Assembly (NCBI GenBank): GCA_016716065.1
Contig: JADJXA010000027.1
Span: 62,001-126,000, forward strand
Source of the DNA: Candidatus Leptovillus gracilis
GTDB lineage: Bacteria; Chloroflexota; Anaerolineae; Promineifilales; Promineifilaceae
Direction of reading: 5' to 3'
DNA length: 64,000 nucleotides
In this document: positions 55,395 through 63,589 of the stretch, piece by piece
How the letters are laid out: every line of letters begins with the position of its first letter
Position numbering within the stretch: the stretch's first letter is position 1
Program-made: the position numbers and the translations under genes
The notes under the pieces: model-generated
What the model was told of the DNA's origin: nothing
What the model saw: the letters and a program-made list of their open reading frames with translations, nothing else
Database searches by the model: none

Positions 55395-55610
55395 TAACTG
55401 AAAACCATTTGGATCGAGGCGCCTTAACCCCCGGATGGGTAGGCTCAATGGCGAAGCCGGTAACGTCTGTGGCAAATAAATTATTTGCTCGCAGAAAGAG
55501 TCCGGCGCTGTCCCGCAACTGTATTCCGCGTCAGCGGAGAGTCAGGTCGCCCACCTTGATCTAAGTTACCACACGCTTCGAGGACAAGGAGGTGGAACTG
55601 TGATTTGCAA
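55395..55610 (+). ncRNA. Cobalamin (B12) riboswitch
   Basis: The leader contains GAAGCCGG, then the diagnostic core CCGGCGCTGTCCCGCAACTG, the side stem CCGC-GTCA-GCGG and AGAGTCAGGTCGCCCACC, in the order of cobalamin aptamers. A GC-rich terminator (55664-55691) follows about 55 nt later, so ligand binding probably stops transcription before btuFCD. The downstream genes encode a B12 importer, the expected target. Boundaries are approximate. Confidence 0.9.
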
Positions 55611-55663
55611 ACCCGGTTTCTTATCACACCATTGGTAAATTAAAATCAACCAATCTTAATCCA

Positions 55664-55691
55664 CCCCCCGTCACATGATGGGGGGTTTTTT
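55664..55691 (+). terminator. Riboswitch expression-platform terminator
   Basis: CCCCCCGTC and GATGGGGGG (one G-T pair) form a strong 9-bp stem with an ACAT loop followed by six T residues: an intrinsic terminator in the btu leader. Confidence 0.88.
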
Positions 55692-55728
55692 CGTTTAAAG
55701 GCAGATAGTCAATCATTGGAGAAGACTT

Positions 55729-55817
55729 CATGAGTGGGCTGCATCCACCACCACGAATGAAAACCCTGGGAGCGCAGGCGTCTCGCCTGCCGAAGCGGAC
55801 GGGACGTCCGCGCTCCC
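55729..55817 (+). repeat. CACCACGAATGAAAACCCTGG hairpin repeat, copy C
   Basis: A full copy: CACCACCACGAATGAAAACC box plus hairpin arms GGGAGCGCAGGCGTCTCGCC and GGGACGTCCGCGCTCCC. It ends 23 bp before the btuF start; the AGGAG ribosome site follows it directly. It therefore lies inside the transcript, after the riboswitch terminator. Confidence 0.87.
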
Positions 55818-55840
55818 ATTTTCACAGGAGATAAACAAAC

Positions 55841-56824
55841 ATGAAAAAAAATAGCATCGGCCTCTGGCTGATATTGATGTTAGCGACGGTTTTTGGATTG
55901 AGCGGCTGCGGCGGGCAAACGGCCGTTTCCCCCACCGCCGAACCCACTGCTATACCCGCCGCCGTTGAACCAACGGCCGTATCCCCATCCCTCACCTTCA
56001 CCGATGGCCTGGGCAATACCATCGAACTAGCCGGCCCGGCGCAGCGCATCATCTCCCTGGCCCCGTCCAATACCGAGGTTTTGTTCTATGTCGGCGCGGG
56101 GGCGCAGGTCGTGGGGCGTGATTCAGTGTCCGATTACCCGGAGGCAGCCCTGGCTGTGGCCGACATCGGCGGTGGTTTTGGCGAATTGGCGATGGAGACC
56201 ATCATTGCCCTGGAACCCGACCTGGTGCTGGCAGCCGACATCACCCCACCGGAACAAATCAAAGCGCTTACCGATGTGGGGCTGACCGTGTATGCCCTGC
56301 CCAACCCCTTGACGTTAGACGACATGTTTAACAATCTGCGCACCGTCGCCCAACTGACCGGCCACCAGGCAGAGACAGAACGGTTGGTAGCCGATCTGGC
56401 GGCGCGAGTAACGGCCGTTACCGACAAAATTGCCACCGCCAGCGCCACCCCCCTGGTCTTTTATGAACTAGACAGCACCGACGCCAACGCCCCCTGGACG
56501 GCCGGGGCAGGCACGTTTGTGGATACGCTCATCACCATGGGCGGCGGCCAAAACGTGGGCGCGATGATGGACAGCGCCTGGGCGCAGATCAGCATCGAAG
56601 AGCTGCTGGTTCAGGACCCCGACGTGATTTTGTTGGGTGACTACACCTGGGGCGGTGTGACGCCGGAAGATGTGGCCGCCAGAGAGGCGTGGCAAGGGTT
56701 AACGGCCGTGCAAAACAATACCATCTACACCTTCGACGACAACACCGTCAGCCGCCCCGGCCCGCGCCTGGTAGATGGCCTGGAAGCGATGGCCAAAGCG
56801 CTGCACCCCGAGTTGTTTGAATAG
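55841..56824 (+). CDS. btuF: Vitamin B12 ABC transporter substrate-binding lipoprotein
   Basis: CAGGAGAT precedes MKKNSIGLW. The signal ends in a lipobox GLSGC, followed by a Pro/Ala/Thr linker. The Fe-B12 periplasmic-binding domain starts FTDGLGNTIELAGPAQRIISLAPSNTEVLFYVGAGAQVVGRDSVSDYP, with LEPDLVLA and IYTFDDNTVSRPGPRLVDGLE further on, all typical of BtuF. It captures cobalamin or corrinoids outside the membrane and delivers them to BtuC. It is the first gene behind the riboswitch. Fe-siderophore specificity is ruled down by the riboswitch context. Confidence 0.93.
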   Translation: MKKNSIGLWLILMLATVFGLSGCGGQTAVSPTAEPTAIPAAVEPTAVSPSLTFTDGLGNTIELAGPAQRIISLAPSNTEVLFYVGAGAQVVGRDSVSDYPEAALAVADIGGGFGELAMETIIALEPDLVLAADITPPEQIKALTDVGLTVYALPNPLTLDDMFNNLRTVAQLTGHQAETERLVADLAARVTAVTDKIATASATPLVFYELDSTDANAPWTAGAGTFVDTLITMGGGQNVGAMMDSAWAQISIEELLVQDPDVILLGDYTWGGVTPEDVAAREAWQGLTAVQNNTIYTFDDNTVSRPGPRLVDGLEAMAKALHPELFE

Positions 56825-56856
56825 ATTGTTTGATGGTGGGGTAATAAGGACGTTAC

Positions 56857-57888
56857 ATGGCCCATTCCCGATTTCGCCCCTACCTCATCAACAGCCTGCT
56901 GCTGGTCCTGGCGCTGCTGGCCAGCGTGGCCATTGGCGCGGTGTACATCGCGCCGGCAACCGTGCTGCGCATTTTCCTGGGGCATCTTCCTGGGGTGAAC
57001 ATGGCGGGGGATTGGCCGGCAACGGCCGTCACCATCATCATGCAAGTGCGCCTGCCCCACACTGTGTTGGTCGCCCTGACCGGGGCGGCGCTGGCCGGCA
57101 GCGGCGCGGCCTACCAGGGCCTTTTTCGCAACCCACTGGCCGACCCGTACCTGATCGGCGTGGCCTCCGGCGCCGGTCTGGGCGCGGTATTGGCAATGTC
57201 GCGCAGTTGGCCGACAAACTGGCTGGCGTTGTACGCCGTACCGGTGGCCGCTTTTCTGGGGGCCGTCGTTACCATTATCATCGTCTACACGCTGGCCAGG
57301 ACTGGGCCAACCCTGCAAACCACCACCCTGATTCTGGCTGGCGTGGCCTTTAGCTCCTTCGCCACCGCCCTGACCTCATTCCTGATGCTGCGCTCCAACG
57401 CTGAACTGCGCCGGGCGCTGGGCTGGCTGTTGGGCGGTTCCATTCTCAGCGGCTGGACGCCGGTGTTGGCGATGCTGCCCTATGTCACCGTGGGCCTGCT
57501 GCTGCTGCTGACGATGGGCCACACCCTGAACGTGCTGCAATTTGGCGATGACCAGGCGCAGCAAATGGGTCTCAACGTCGAGCGCAGCAAACGCCTGCTC
57601 ATCATCGCCGCTTCGCTGACGACGGCCGCGGCGGTGGCTTTTTCCGGCATCATCGGCTTTGTTGGCCTGATTGTGCCCCATTTGGTGCGGCTGCTCTGGG
57701 GGCCGGACTATCGGCATCTGACGCCGCTGTCCATCATTGGCGGCGGCACACTGCTGCTGCTGGCCGACATTCTGGCGCGGGTGGTGCTGGCTCCCCAGGT
57801 TTTGCCGGTGGGCGTGGTGACAGCCCTGGCCGGCGCGCCCTTCTTCTTATGGATTTTGTACCGGGCGAAGGCGAAGGTAATGTGGTAG
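56857..57888 (+). CDS. btuC: Vitamin B12 ABC transporter permease
   Basis: The 343-residue FecCD-type permease has about ten helices. Family motifs include LPHTVLVALTGAALAGSGAAYQGLFRNPLADPYLIGVASGAGLGA and SFSGIIGFVGLIVPHLVRLLWGPDYRHLTPLS; the second contains the cytoplasmic loop that contacts the ATPase. It follows btuF by 32 bp and precedes btuD by 27 bp, giving a btuFCD operon under the cobalamin riboswitch. Confidence 0.94.
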   Translation: MAHSRFRPYLINSLLLVLALLASVAIGAVYIAPATVLRIFLGHLPGVNMAGDWPATAVTIIMQVRLPHTVLVALTGAALAGSGAAYQGLFRNPLADPYLIGVASGAGLGAVLAMSRSWPTNWLALYAVPVAAFLGAVVTIIIVYTLARTGPTLQTTTLILAGVAFSSFATALTSFLMLRSNAELRRALGWLLGGSILSGWTPVLAMLPYVTVGLLLLLTMGHTLNVLQFGDDQAQQMGLNVERSKRLLIIAASLTTAAAVAFSGIIGFVGLIVPHLVRLLWGPDYRHLTPLSIIGGGTLLLLADILARVVLAPQVLPVGVVTALAGAPFFLWILYRAKAKVMW

Positions 57889-57915
57889 AGGAAGAAGGGG
57901 AATTTATGACAAAGG

Positions 57916-58779
57916 ATGGCCGAGATGTTAGAAATTAAGAACCTGTCAGCAGCCTATGGCAGCCGTATTATCCTACAAGACATATCGCTCAACATCGCGC
58001 CGGGGCAAATTCTGGCGGTGATTGGGCCGAATGGGGCGGGCAAATCTACGCTGGTGCGGGCGGTGAGCGGCGTACTGCCGGCGCAAAAGGGGCAGGTGTC
58101 TATTGGCGGACGGCCGTTACACAGCCTCACCGCCAACCAACGCGCCCGCTGTCTGGCCGTCGTGCCCCAGGCGCGCCAACTGCCCGGCGCGTTCACCGTC
58201 TACGAAACCATTCTACTGGGGCGCACCGCTTACCTGGGCTGGTTGGGCAAAACCGGCAGCCAGGACCACGAACAGGCCCAGTGGGCCTTGCAGCGCACCC
58301 GCCTTACTGATCTGGCCGCTCGCAAAGTGGGCGAACTATCCGGCGGCGAGCAGCAGCGCGTGCTGCTGGCGCGGGCGCTGGCCCAGGCCGCCCCGGTTTT
58401 GCTGCTGGACGAGCCGACGACCCATCTGGACTTGCAGCACCAATCGGGCCTGCTCAATTTGCTGCGTGAGCTGGCGCTGGAGCAAAAGCTGGCGGTGCTG
58501 ATCGTCTTGCACGACCTGAACCTGGCGAGTTTGTACGCCGACCGGGTAGCGCTCTTGGTAGACGGCCGTATCCAGGCCATCGGTTCGCCCGCTGACGTGT
58601 TGACCAGCAGCAGTTTAACGGCCGTCTTCCAGGTCCCCATCGAAGTGATCCCCCATCCCGCCTATGGCACGCCGCTGGTGCTGCCAGACGGCGTCGCCAA
58701 CCTGCCCAGCCTCAGGCCAACCCCGCCGACAGCGGCCGTCAGCCAGGCGCCAACCGCACACTGGCAGCCTTTGGCCTGA
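57916..58779 (+). CDS. btuD: Vitamin B12 ABC transporter ATP-binding protein
   Basis: The start is MAEMLEIKNLS at 57916 or the second Met at 57925. Motifs: Walker A GPNGAGKST, signature LSGGEQQRV, Walker B VLLLDEPTTHLD and H-loop VLHDLNLAS. It drives cobalamin uptake through BtuC. A ~45-residue Pro/Thr-rich C-terminal extension is longer than usual. An 83-bp piece of it (58487-58569) is duplicated at 46206, where it forms the start of an esterase gene. Confidence 0.93.
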   Translation: MAEMLEIKNLSAAYGSRIILQDISLNIAPGQILAVIGPNGAGKSTLVRAVSGVLPAQKGQVSIGGRPLHSLTANQRARCLAVVPQARQLPGAFTVYETILLGRTAYLGWLGKTGSQDHEQAQWALQRTRLTDLAARKVGELSGGEQQRVLLARALAQAAPVLLLDEPTTHLDLQHQSGLLNLLRELALEQKLAVLIVLHDLNLASLYADRVALLVDGRIQAIGSPADVLTSSSLTAVFQVPIEVIPHPAYGTPLVLPDGVANLPSLRPTPPTAAVSQAPTAHWQPLA

Positions 58780-58810
58780 AAACAGCCAAAATTTCAGGTA
58801 AACTGCGTCC

Positions 58811-61690
58811 ATGGATGAGTTTCTGCGTGAACTGCGCCAAAACGTGGCCGGTGACGTGCGCGCCGACGCCATGAGCCGCGTCTTGTACAGCACCGACGCC
58901 AGCATCTACCAGGTGATGCCGTTGGCGGTCCTCATCCCGCGCACGGTGGAAGATGTGGTAACGGCCGTCTCCCTGGCCGCCCAACACCACATCCCCATCT
59001 TGCCGCGTGGTTCTGGAACCAGCCTGGCCGGGCAGGCCACCAACGCCGCCCTGGTGCTAGATACCACCCGCCATCTGGACCACATCCTGGAATTGAACGT
59101 GGCCGAAAAATGGGTCCGCGCCGAGAGCGGCGTGGTCTTGGCCCACCTGAACGCCCATCTCAAGACGCACGGCCTGAAATTTGGCCCCGATCCGGCCAGC
59201 GCCAACCGCGCCACCCTGGGCGGCGTGGTCGGCAACAACGCCTCCGGCGCGCATTCCATCCTCTATGGCATGGCCGCCGACCATGTGCTGGCGGCGCAAA
59301 TGGTTCTGGCTGATGGCTCGCTGGTTGGCTTTGCGCCGGAAAATGGGGCCGCGTCGGTTCTGGCGCAAAAGGTGGCCGCTCTGGTCAATCACCCGGCCAA
59401 TCTGGACATCATCCGCCAGAGAACGCCGCGCCATTGGCGGCGCTGCGGCGGCTACAACCTGGACCGCCTGACCAACGGCCGTGACCTCACCTTCCAATGG
59501 CCCTTCGACGGCCGCTTTAACCTGGCAAAGCTCATCTGCGGCGCGGAAGGCACGTTGGGCTTCATGACCGAGGTGACGCTGAATCTGGTGGACGCGCCGA
59601 CCCACACCGGCCTGGCAATCCTCCAGTTCGACGAGCAGCGCGCCGCCCTGGAGGCTGTGCCCGCATTGTTGGCGGTGGAACCGGCGGCCATCGAGTTTTT
59701 GGACCATTATGGCCTGTCGTTGGCGCAAGGCGTGCCCGCGTTTGCCGGCATGATGGCCGGATTTGTGCAGGGGCAGCCCCACTGTTTGCTCATCACCGAA
59801 TTTTATGGCGCTTCGGAGCGGGAGATAGCGGCCAAATTTGCCCGGCTGCGCGACCATGTGCGGCGGCGCGGATTACGGCCGTCGGCCATCACCACCCTCA
59901 CCGACCCGCAGGCCATTGGCAATGTCTGGCGCGTGCGCGAGGGCGGTCTGGGCGTGTTGATGAGTATGCGCGGCGACGTGAAGCCGCTGCCGTTCATCGA
60001 AGACGCGGCCGTGCCGGTGGAACATCTGGCCGATTATATCGGCCGTCTGGAACAGTTTTGCCGCGATGAGTTGGACACCGGCATGGCCTATTACGCCCAT
60101 GCCAGCGCCGGCTGCCTGCACGTCCGCCCGCTGATCAACACCAAAATCGCTCAGGATGTGGCGAAATTACCCCAAATCATGCGCTTTGCCGTCGAATTAT
60201 TGGGCGATTACGGCGGCGTGTTGTCCAGCGAACATGGCGATGGCAAAGCGCGAAGCTGGCTCAATCCCCGTTTCTTCGGCCAGGAGTTGTACGATTTATA
60301 CCGGCAGGTGAAGGGTGTTTTCGACCCGGACAACCTGTTCAATCCGGGCAACATCGTCGCTGGCCCGGCGATGACCGATAATCTGCGCTACGGACCAGAT
60401 TACCGCACCATCCCCATTGCGGCGCTGTTGGACTTTCGCGCCGACCAGGGTTTTGACCGGGCGGTTGAGATGTGCAATGGCGCCGGCGTCTGCCGCCAAC
60501 AAAGCGGCACGATGTGCCCCAGCTTTATGGCGACCCGCGAGGAGGCGGACAGCACACGGGGGCGGGCCAACGCGCTGCGGGCGGCATTGGCGGGTGGTTT
60601 GCCGCCGGGTTCGTTGACCGGACCAGATGTGTATGGGGTGATGGATTTGTGCGTGAGCTGCAAAGCGTGTCAGGCGGAGTGCCCATCGTCGGTGGACATG
60701 GCCCGGATTAAGGCGGAGTTTTTGCATCAGTACCATCAGGCGCATGGCTGGCTGCTGCGCGACCGTTTTTTTGTCCACGCGGCCGACCTGAGTCGGTTGG
60801 CGAGTGGGCGGCTGGCCCCATTGTCTAATTGGGCGTTGGGCAGCCGGCGGCTGCGCGGGGCGCTGAATCGGTTGTTAGGTCTGGCGGCACGGCCGTTTCC
60901 CCTCTTCGCCGCCCAGACGTTTGACCGGTGGTATGCGCGCCTGCCCAAACGAGCGGAAGATGAGGCACGGCCGTCGCTCATCCTGCTGGTGGATATGGCG
61001 CACAACTACCACGAACCGGCGGCGGCGCAGGCGGCGCTGAAGGTGCTGACGGCCGTTGGCTTTCAGGTCATTTGCCCACCCATCCACGATTTTGGCCGGG
61101 CGGCTTTTTCCAAAGGGGATTTGCCGCGGGCGCGGCGGCTGGCTCTGAGCGCCCTGGCAGCGTTAGCGCCATTGGCCCAGGCCGGGTGGCCCATCGTCGG
61201 GCTGGAACCGAGCGACGTTTCCATGCTGCTGGATGATTATGCCGCCTTACTGCCGGATGACGGCCGTGTGCCATTGGTGGCGGCGCAGACGGTGACGTTT
61301 GAGGAATTGATGTGGCGGCAGATGGGCGACGGCCGTTTAGACGGCTTGTTTGCGCCGCAGACCGGGCGCGTTTTGCTGCACGGCCACTGCCACCAAAAGG
61401 CGCTCGGCGGCGTGCGCGCCAGCCAGGAGCTGCTGGCCTACCTGGGCTACGAAGTGACGGAGGCGGGGGCGGCCTGCTGCGGCATGGCTGGATCGTTTGG
61501 CTATGAGGCGGAACACGAGGCCATTTCCCGGCAAATGGGGGAACTCAGACTGCTGCCGGCCGTGCGCGCCCAAACGATGGATACGCTTATTGTTGCTGCC
61601 GGGGTAAGCTGCCGCGAGCAAATTCGCCAGGGCGCACAACGCACGGCGCTGCATCCGGCGGCTGTGCTTTATAGTTCGTTGGCTGGTTAG
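58811..61690 (+). CDS. FAD- and Fe-S-containing D-2-hydroxyacid dehydrogenase (YdiJ/GlcD-GlpC fusion type)
   Basis: The 959-residue product joins an FAD-binding_4 domain (VTAVSLAAQHHIPILPRGSGTSLAGQATN; GGVVGNNASGAHS), a GlcD-type C-terminal oxidase domain (YYAHASAGCLHVRPL; LSSEHGDGKARS) and an Fe-S part. The Fe-S part has one poor cluster segment (CNGAGVCRQQSGTMCPS), one good one (CVSCKACQAECPSS), and CCG domains (HGHCHQKALGG; GAACCGMAGSFGY). The layout matches the large D-lactate/D-2-hydroxyglutarate dehydrogenases that pass electrons to the membrane pool. The gene begins 31 bp after btuD without a clear promoter, so read-through from the btu operon is possible. Confidence 0.93.
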   Translation: MDEFLRELRQNVAGDVRADAMSRVLYSTDASIYQVMPLAVLIPRTVEDVVTAVSLAAQHHIPILPRGSGTSLAGQATNAALVLDTTRHLDHILELNVAEKWVRAESGVVLAHLNAHLKTHGLKFGPDPASANRATLGGVVGNNASGAHSILYGMAADHVLAAQMVLADGSLVGFAPENGAASVLAQKVAALVNHPANLDIIRQRTPRHWRRCGGYNLDRLTNGRDLTFQWPFDGRFNLAKLICGAEGTLGFMTEVTLNLVDAPTHTGLAILQFDEQRAALEAVPALLAVEPAAIEFLDHYGLSLAQGVPAFAGMMAGFVQGQPHCLLITEFYGASEREIAAKFARLRDHVRRRGLRPSAITTLTDPQAIGNVWRVREGGLGVLMSMRGDVKPLPFIEDAAVPVEHLADYIGRLEQFCRDELDTGMAYYAHASAGCLHVRPLINTKIAQDVAKLPQIMRFAVELLGDYGGVLSSEHGDGKARSWLNPRFFGQELYDLYRQVKGVFDPDNLFNPGNIVAGPAMTDNLRYGPDYRTIPIAALLDFRADQGFDRAVEMCNGAGVCRQQSGTMCPSFMATREEADSTRGRANALRAALAGGLPPGSLTGPDVYGVMDLCVSCKACQAECPSSVDMARIKAEFLHQYHQAHGWLLRDRFFVHAADLSRLASGRLAPLSNWALGSRRLRGALNRLLGLAARPFPLFAAQTFDRWYARLPKRAEDEARPSLILLVDMAHNYHEPAAAQAALKVLTAVGFQVICPPIHDFGRAAFSKGDLPRARRLALSALAALAPLAQAGWPIVGLEPSDVSMLLDDYAALLPDDGRVPLVAAQTVTFEELMWRQMGDGRLDGLFAPQTGRVLLHGHCHQKALGGVRASQELLAYLGYEVTEAGAACCGMAGSFGYEAEHEAISRQMGELRLLPAVRAQTMDTLIVAAGVSCREQIRQGAQRTALHPAAVLYSSLAG

Positions 61691-61782
61691 CAGCCGTAAG
61701 CCGGAGTCCGTGTGCTGTTTTCCGTTGGCGCTTGCCATAGGCCGCGCCTTATGGCTTACCGAACATGGCTTACCGAATACGG

Positions 61783-62238
61783 CTACAACCGCTCGCAGCT
61801 GTCCAACAGCAGGTTGTACGTCCCAGAGAGGCTGACGTAGACAAAGCCGCCGCACTCCTGGCAGGAAACCTGGTACTCCACGCCCTCTTCGCCAGAAACA
61901 GGCTCCCAACCGGTCAGCACGTGGCCGTGAATACTGGCGAAGGCTTCTACTTCGCGCATTTGCCGGTTCAGGAAGCTCTCTTTTTCGATGGCCTCGGTGA
62001 CGTGCAACGTTTCGGTCGCGCCGACGATGGCCCGCACGACGGCCGCATGGACCAGATTGTCTGGCACGTTGTCGGGCAAGCCGGCCACTTTTGCCAGCAG
62101 CAATTCTAATACTTCTGAGATTTCTTGCCGGGTTTCCCGGTCGTAGTGCTGCACGAGGGAGCCTTCTTCTAACAGACTGGCCAGGTAGTGAACGGCCGTT
62201 TGCAAATGCGTCTTCCTAACTTCTGCCGACGTGGTCAT
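61783..62238 (-). CDS. Conserved protein of unknown function with CxxC
   Basis: The 151-residue product is helical at first (LQTAVHYLASLLEEGSLVQHYDRETRQEISEVLELLLAKV) and ends in a small beta domain with SCQECGGFVYVSLSG and a last Cys in LLDSCERL. The CxxC suggests a half zinc ribbon or Sec/redox partner. No family was recognised. One ACGGCCGT is near the N terminus (TAVHY). Confidence 0.6.
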   Translation of the reverse strand: MTTSAEVRKTHLQTAVHYLASLLEEGSLVQHYDRETRQEISEVLELLLAKVAGLPDNVPDNLVHAAVVRAIVGATETLHVTEAIEKESFLNRQMREVEAFASIHGHVLTGWEPVSGEEGVEYQVSCQECGGFVYVSLSGTYNLLLDSCERL

Positions 62239-62370
62239 TTTGCTGCGTCTCCTTGCCTGCCGGCGCTTCTGGCGGCGGCGCGGGTATTCGTGATGCTGTC
62301 TGGTTGTTTCTCACCAGCCTGCTAATTATACCGGCTATGTTGTCCTATGCCAGCCGCTTCAAATCAGGTC

Positions 62371-62468
62371 AGCAATTCTCAATTTGAAATCCAGCCGTCG
62401 CTGCGGCTGTTATCTGTCCGCGCCGTCCCGCCCCTACTTAGCACACCAGGGCAAATTGAGAACTGCTA
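62371..62468. mobile_element. Short MITE copy with 10-bp target duplication
   Basis: The ends AGCAATTCTCAATTTG and CAAATTGAGAACTGCT are inverted repeats with one mismatch, matching the 54640 element. Exact direct repeats AAATCAGGTC flank it (62361-62370 and 62469-62478), as after transposition. The core CTGTCCGCGCCGTCCCGCCC is shared with the element at 63452. The right flank covers the stop codon of the J-domain gene. Confidence 0.9.
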
Positions 62469-62471
62469 AAA

Positions 62472-63281
62472 TCAGGTCTGGTCTGGCGGCGACGGCCGTT
62501 GCAAATTCTGGAACTGCGCTTGAATCATGTCTCGTTCCACCTGTTTGCGGGCAATTTTTCGCTCCACATCGGCTACCATTTCACCCAACAGGTCGCGCCC
62601 CTGGCGTTGGGCCAGCTTTACTTCCAGGCTCAAAGAGACCATCGGGCCGGTATGCAGGCTTTGCCGCTCCTGCTGAATACGCTGCAAGCGGCGCTGACAG
62701 CGGCTCAATTCTTCTTCCAGCGCGCGCATCATCTCGTTTTCGGTTTGGGCGGAGGCGGCGGGCGCGGCCGGTTGGCCGCCATCCAGCTGGCGGGCGACGG
62801 CCAGCAGTTCGGCCAGACTGCGGGCGGCGTAAGCATCGTTGACGGCCGTCATCATCTCGGTGCGGTAGGCGCGGTCGGCCGCCTCGGTGGTCAGGTCTGG
62901 GTGCAGGCGGCGGGCCAGTTGGCGGTACAGCTTTTTGATTTGCGCCTCGGTAGATTGGCTGACAGGTTCAGACGGCCGTTTGGGGGCCGCCTGGGGTGGT
63001 GTTTGCCAGGTACGGCGAAACTGTTCTTCCACCGGGCGAAAGTCTACGCCAAATGTCTGTTCGTTGCGGCGGCGCTGAATGCGGTCCAGCAGATCGGCCA
63101 CTTCGGCTTCGACGGCCGTCAACTGCGCCAGCCGCTCGCCCAGCCGCGCCGCAAAGGCAAATTCAAACGCCTCGATGTCGGCGCGATAATCGGCCAGTTT
63201 TGCCTCGGCTTCAATCAGGTCGGTGCGCGCCGTTTCTACAGCGGCGCGCAAACGGGCGATTTTATCGGCTCTTGTTTGCAA
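62472..63281 (-). CDS. J-domain (DnaJ-like) coiled-coil protein
   Basis: The 269-residue product opens with a long coiled coil (KIARLRAAVETARTDLIEAE...LDRIQRRRNEQ). A central J domain follows, IKKLYRQLARRLHPDLTTEA, with the HPD tripeptide intact. The C-terminal coiled coil is MMRALEEELSRCQRRLQRIQ. The J domain should stimulate an Hsp70 ATPase. Similar small J proteins with flanking coils are common in cyanobacteria and Chloroflexota. Its stop codon lies in the target duplication of a MITE. Confidence 0.85.
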   Translation of the reverse strand: MQTRADKIARLRAAVETARTDLIEAEAKLADYRADIEAFEFAFAARLGERLAQLTAVEAEVADLLDRIQRRRNEQTFGVDFRPVEEQFRRTWQTPPQAAPKRPSEPVSQSTEAQIKKLYRQLARRLHPDLTTEAADRAYRTEMMTAVNDAYAARSLAELLAVARQLDGGQPAAPAASAQTENEMMRALEEELSRCQRRLQRIQQERQSLHTGPMVSLSLEVKLAQRQGRDLLGEMVADVERKIARKQVERDMIQAQFQNLQRPSPPDQT

Positions 63282-63451
63282 GGCGGTTTTTCTTTCCTAA
63301 CCTGGACAAGCCAGAACCAAAAAGGTTAAATTCTTGCACAGTGAGCAAGAATCTGACTTGTAAGGCACTTATTTAGACCTGACAGGTTGCTATGCGCGCA
63401 AAGGTCATCATCCAATTTCAATGATAAACCTGTCTCGCCCGGTTCAGGCGA

Positions 63452-63521
63452 AAATGGGCGAGACGGCGCGGGAAAATGCCGTCCGCTGCGGCTGCTGCCT
63501 GTCCGCGCCGTCCCGCCCCTA
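63452..63521. mobile_element. MITE core fragment, third copy
   Basis: Positions ~63452-63521 repeat the inverted core of the 54640 element (GGGCGAGACGGCGCGGGAAA and following) with one or two mismatches. The terminal AATTTC...GGAATGG flanks are poor inverted repeats, so the ends may have been lost or belong to a subfamily. Confidence 0.75.
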
Positions 63522-63556
63522 CCAACATTGGAATGGTCGGTCACAATCTGCCATTT

Positions 63557-63588
63557 TTGTCACCTTGTCAGATGTCGCCTTGTCGGGT
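63557..63588 (-). repeat. Dispersed GACAAGGTGACA repeat, second copy
   Basis: The inverted counterpart of the repeat at 16852: TTGTCACCTTGTCAGATGTC. It lies just past the stop of the last gene. Nothing else is recognised in 63282-63451. Confidence 0.55.
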
Positions 63589-63589
63589 C

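Noticed and set aside
55730..55831. Short peptide frame reading through the hairpin repeat (MSGLHPPPRMKTLGAQASRL)
   Set aside because: Other copies of the repeat carry stops or different frames, so it is a repeat-derived frame and not a gene.
62384..63376. Plus-strand frames opposite the J-domain gene
   Set aside because: They lack motifs, and the minus strand has an intact HPD J domain.
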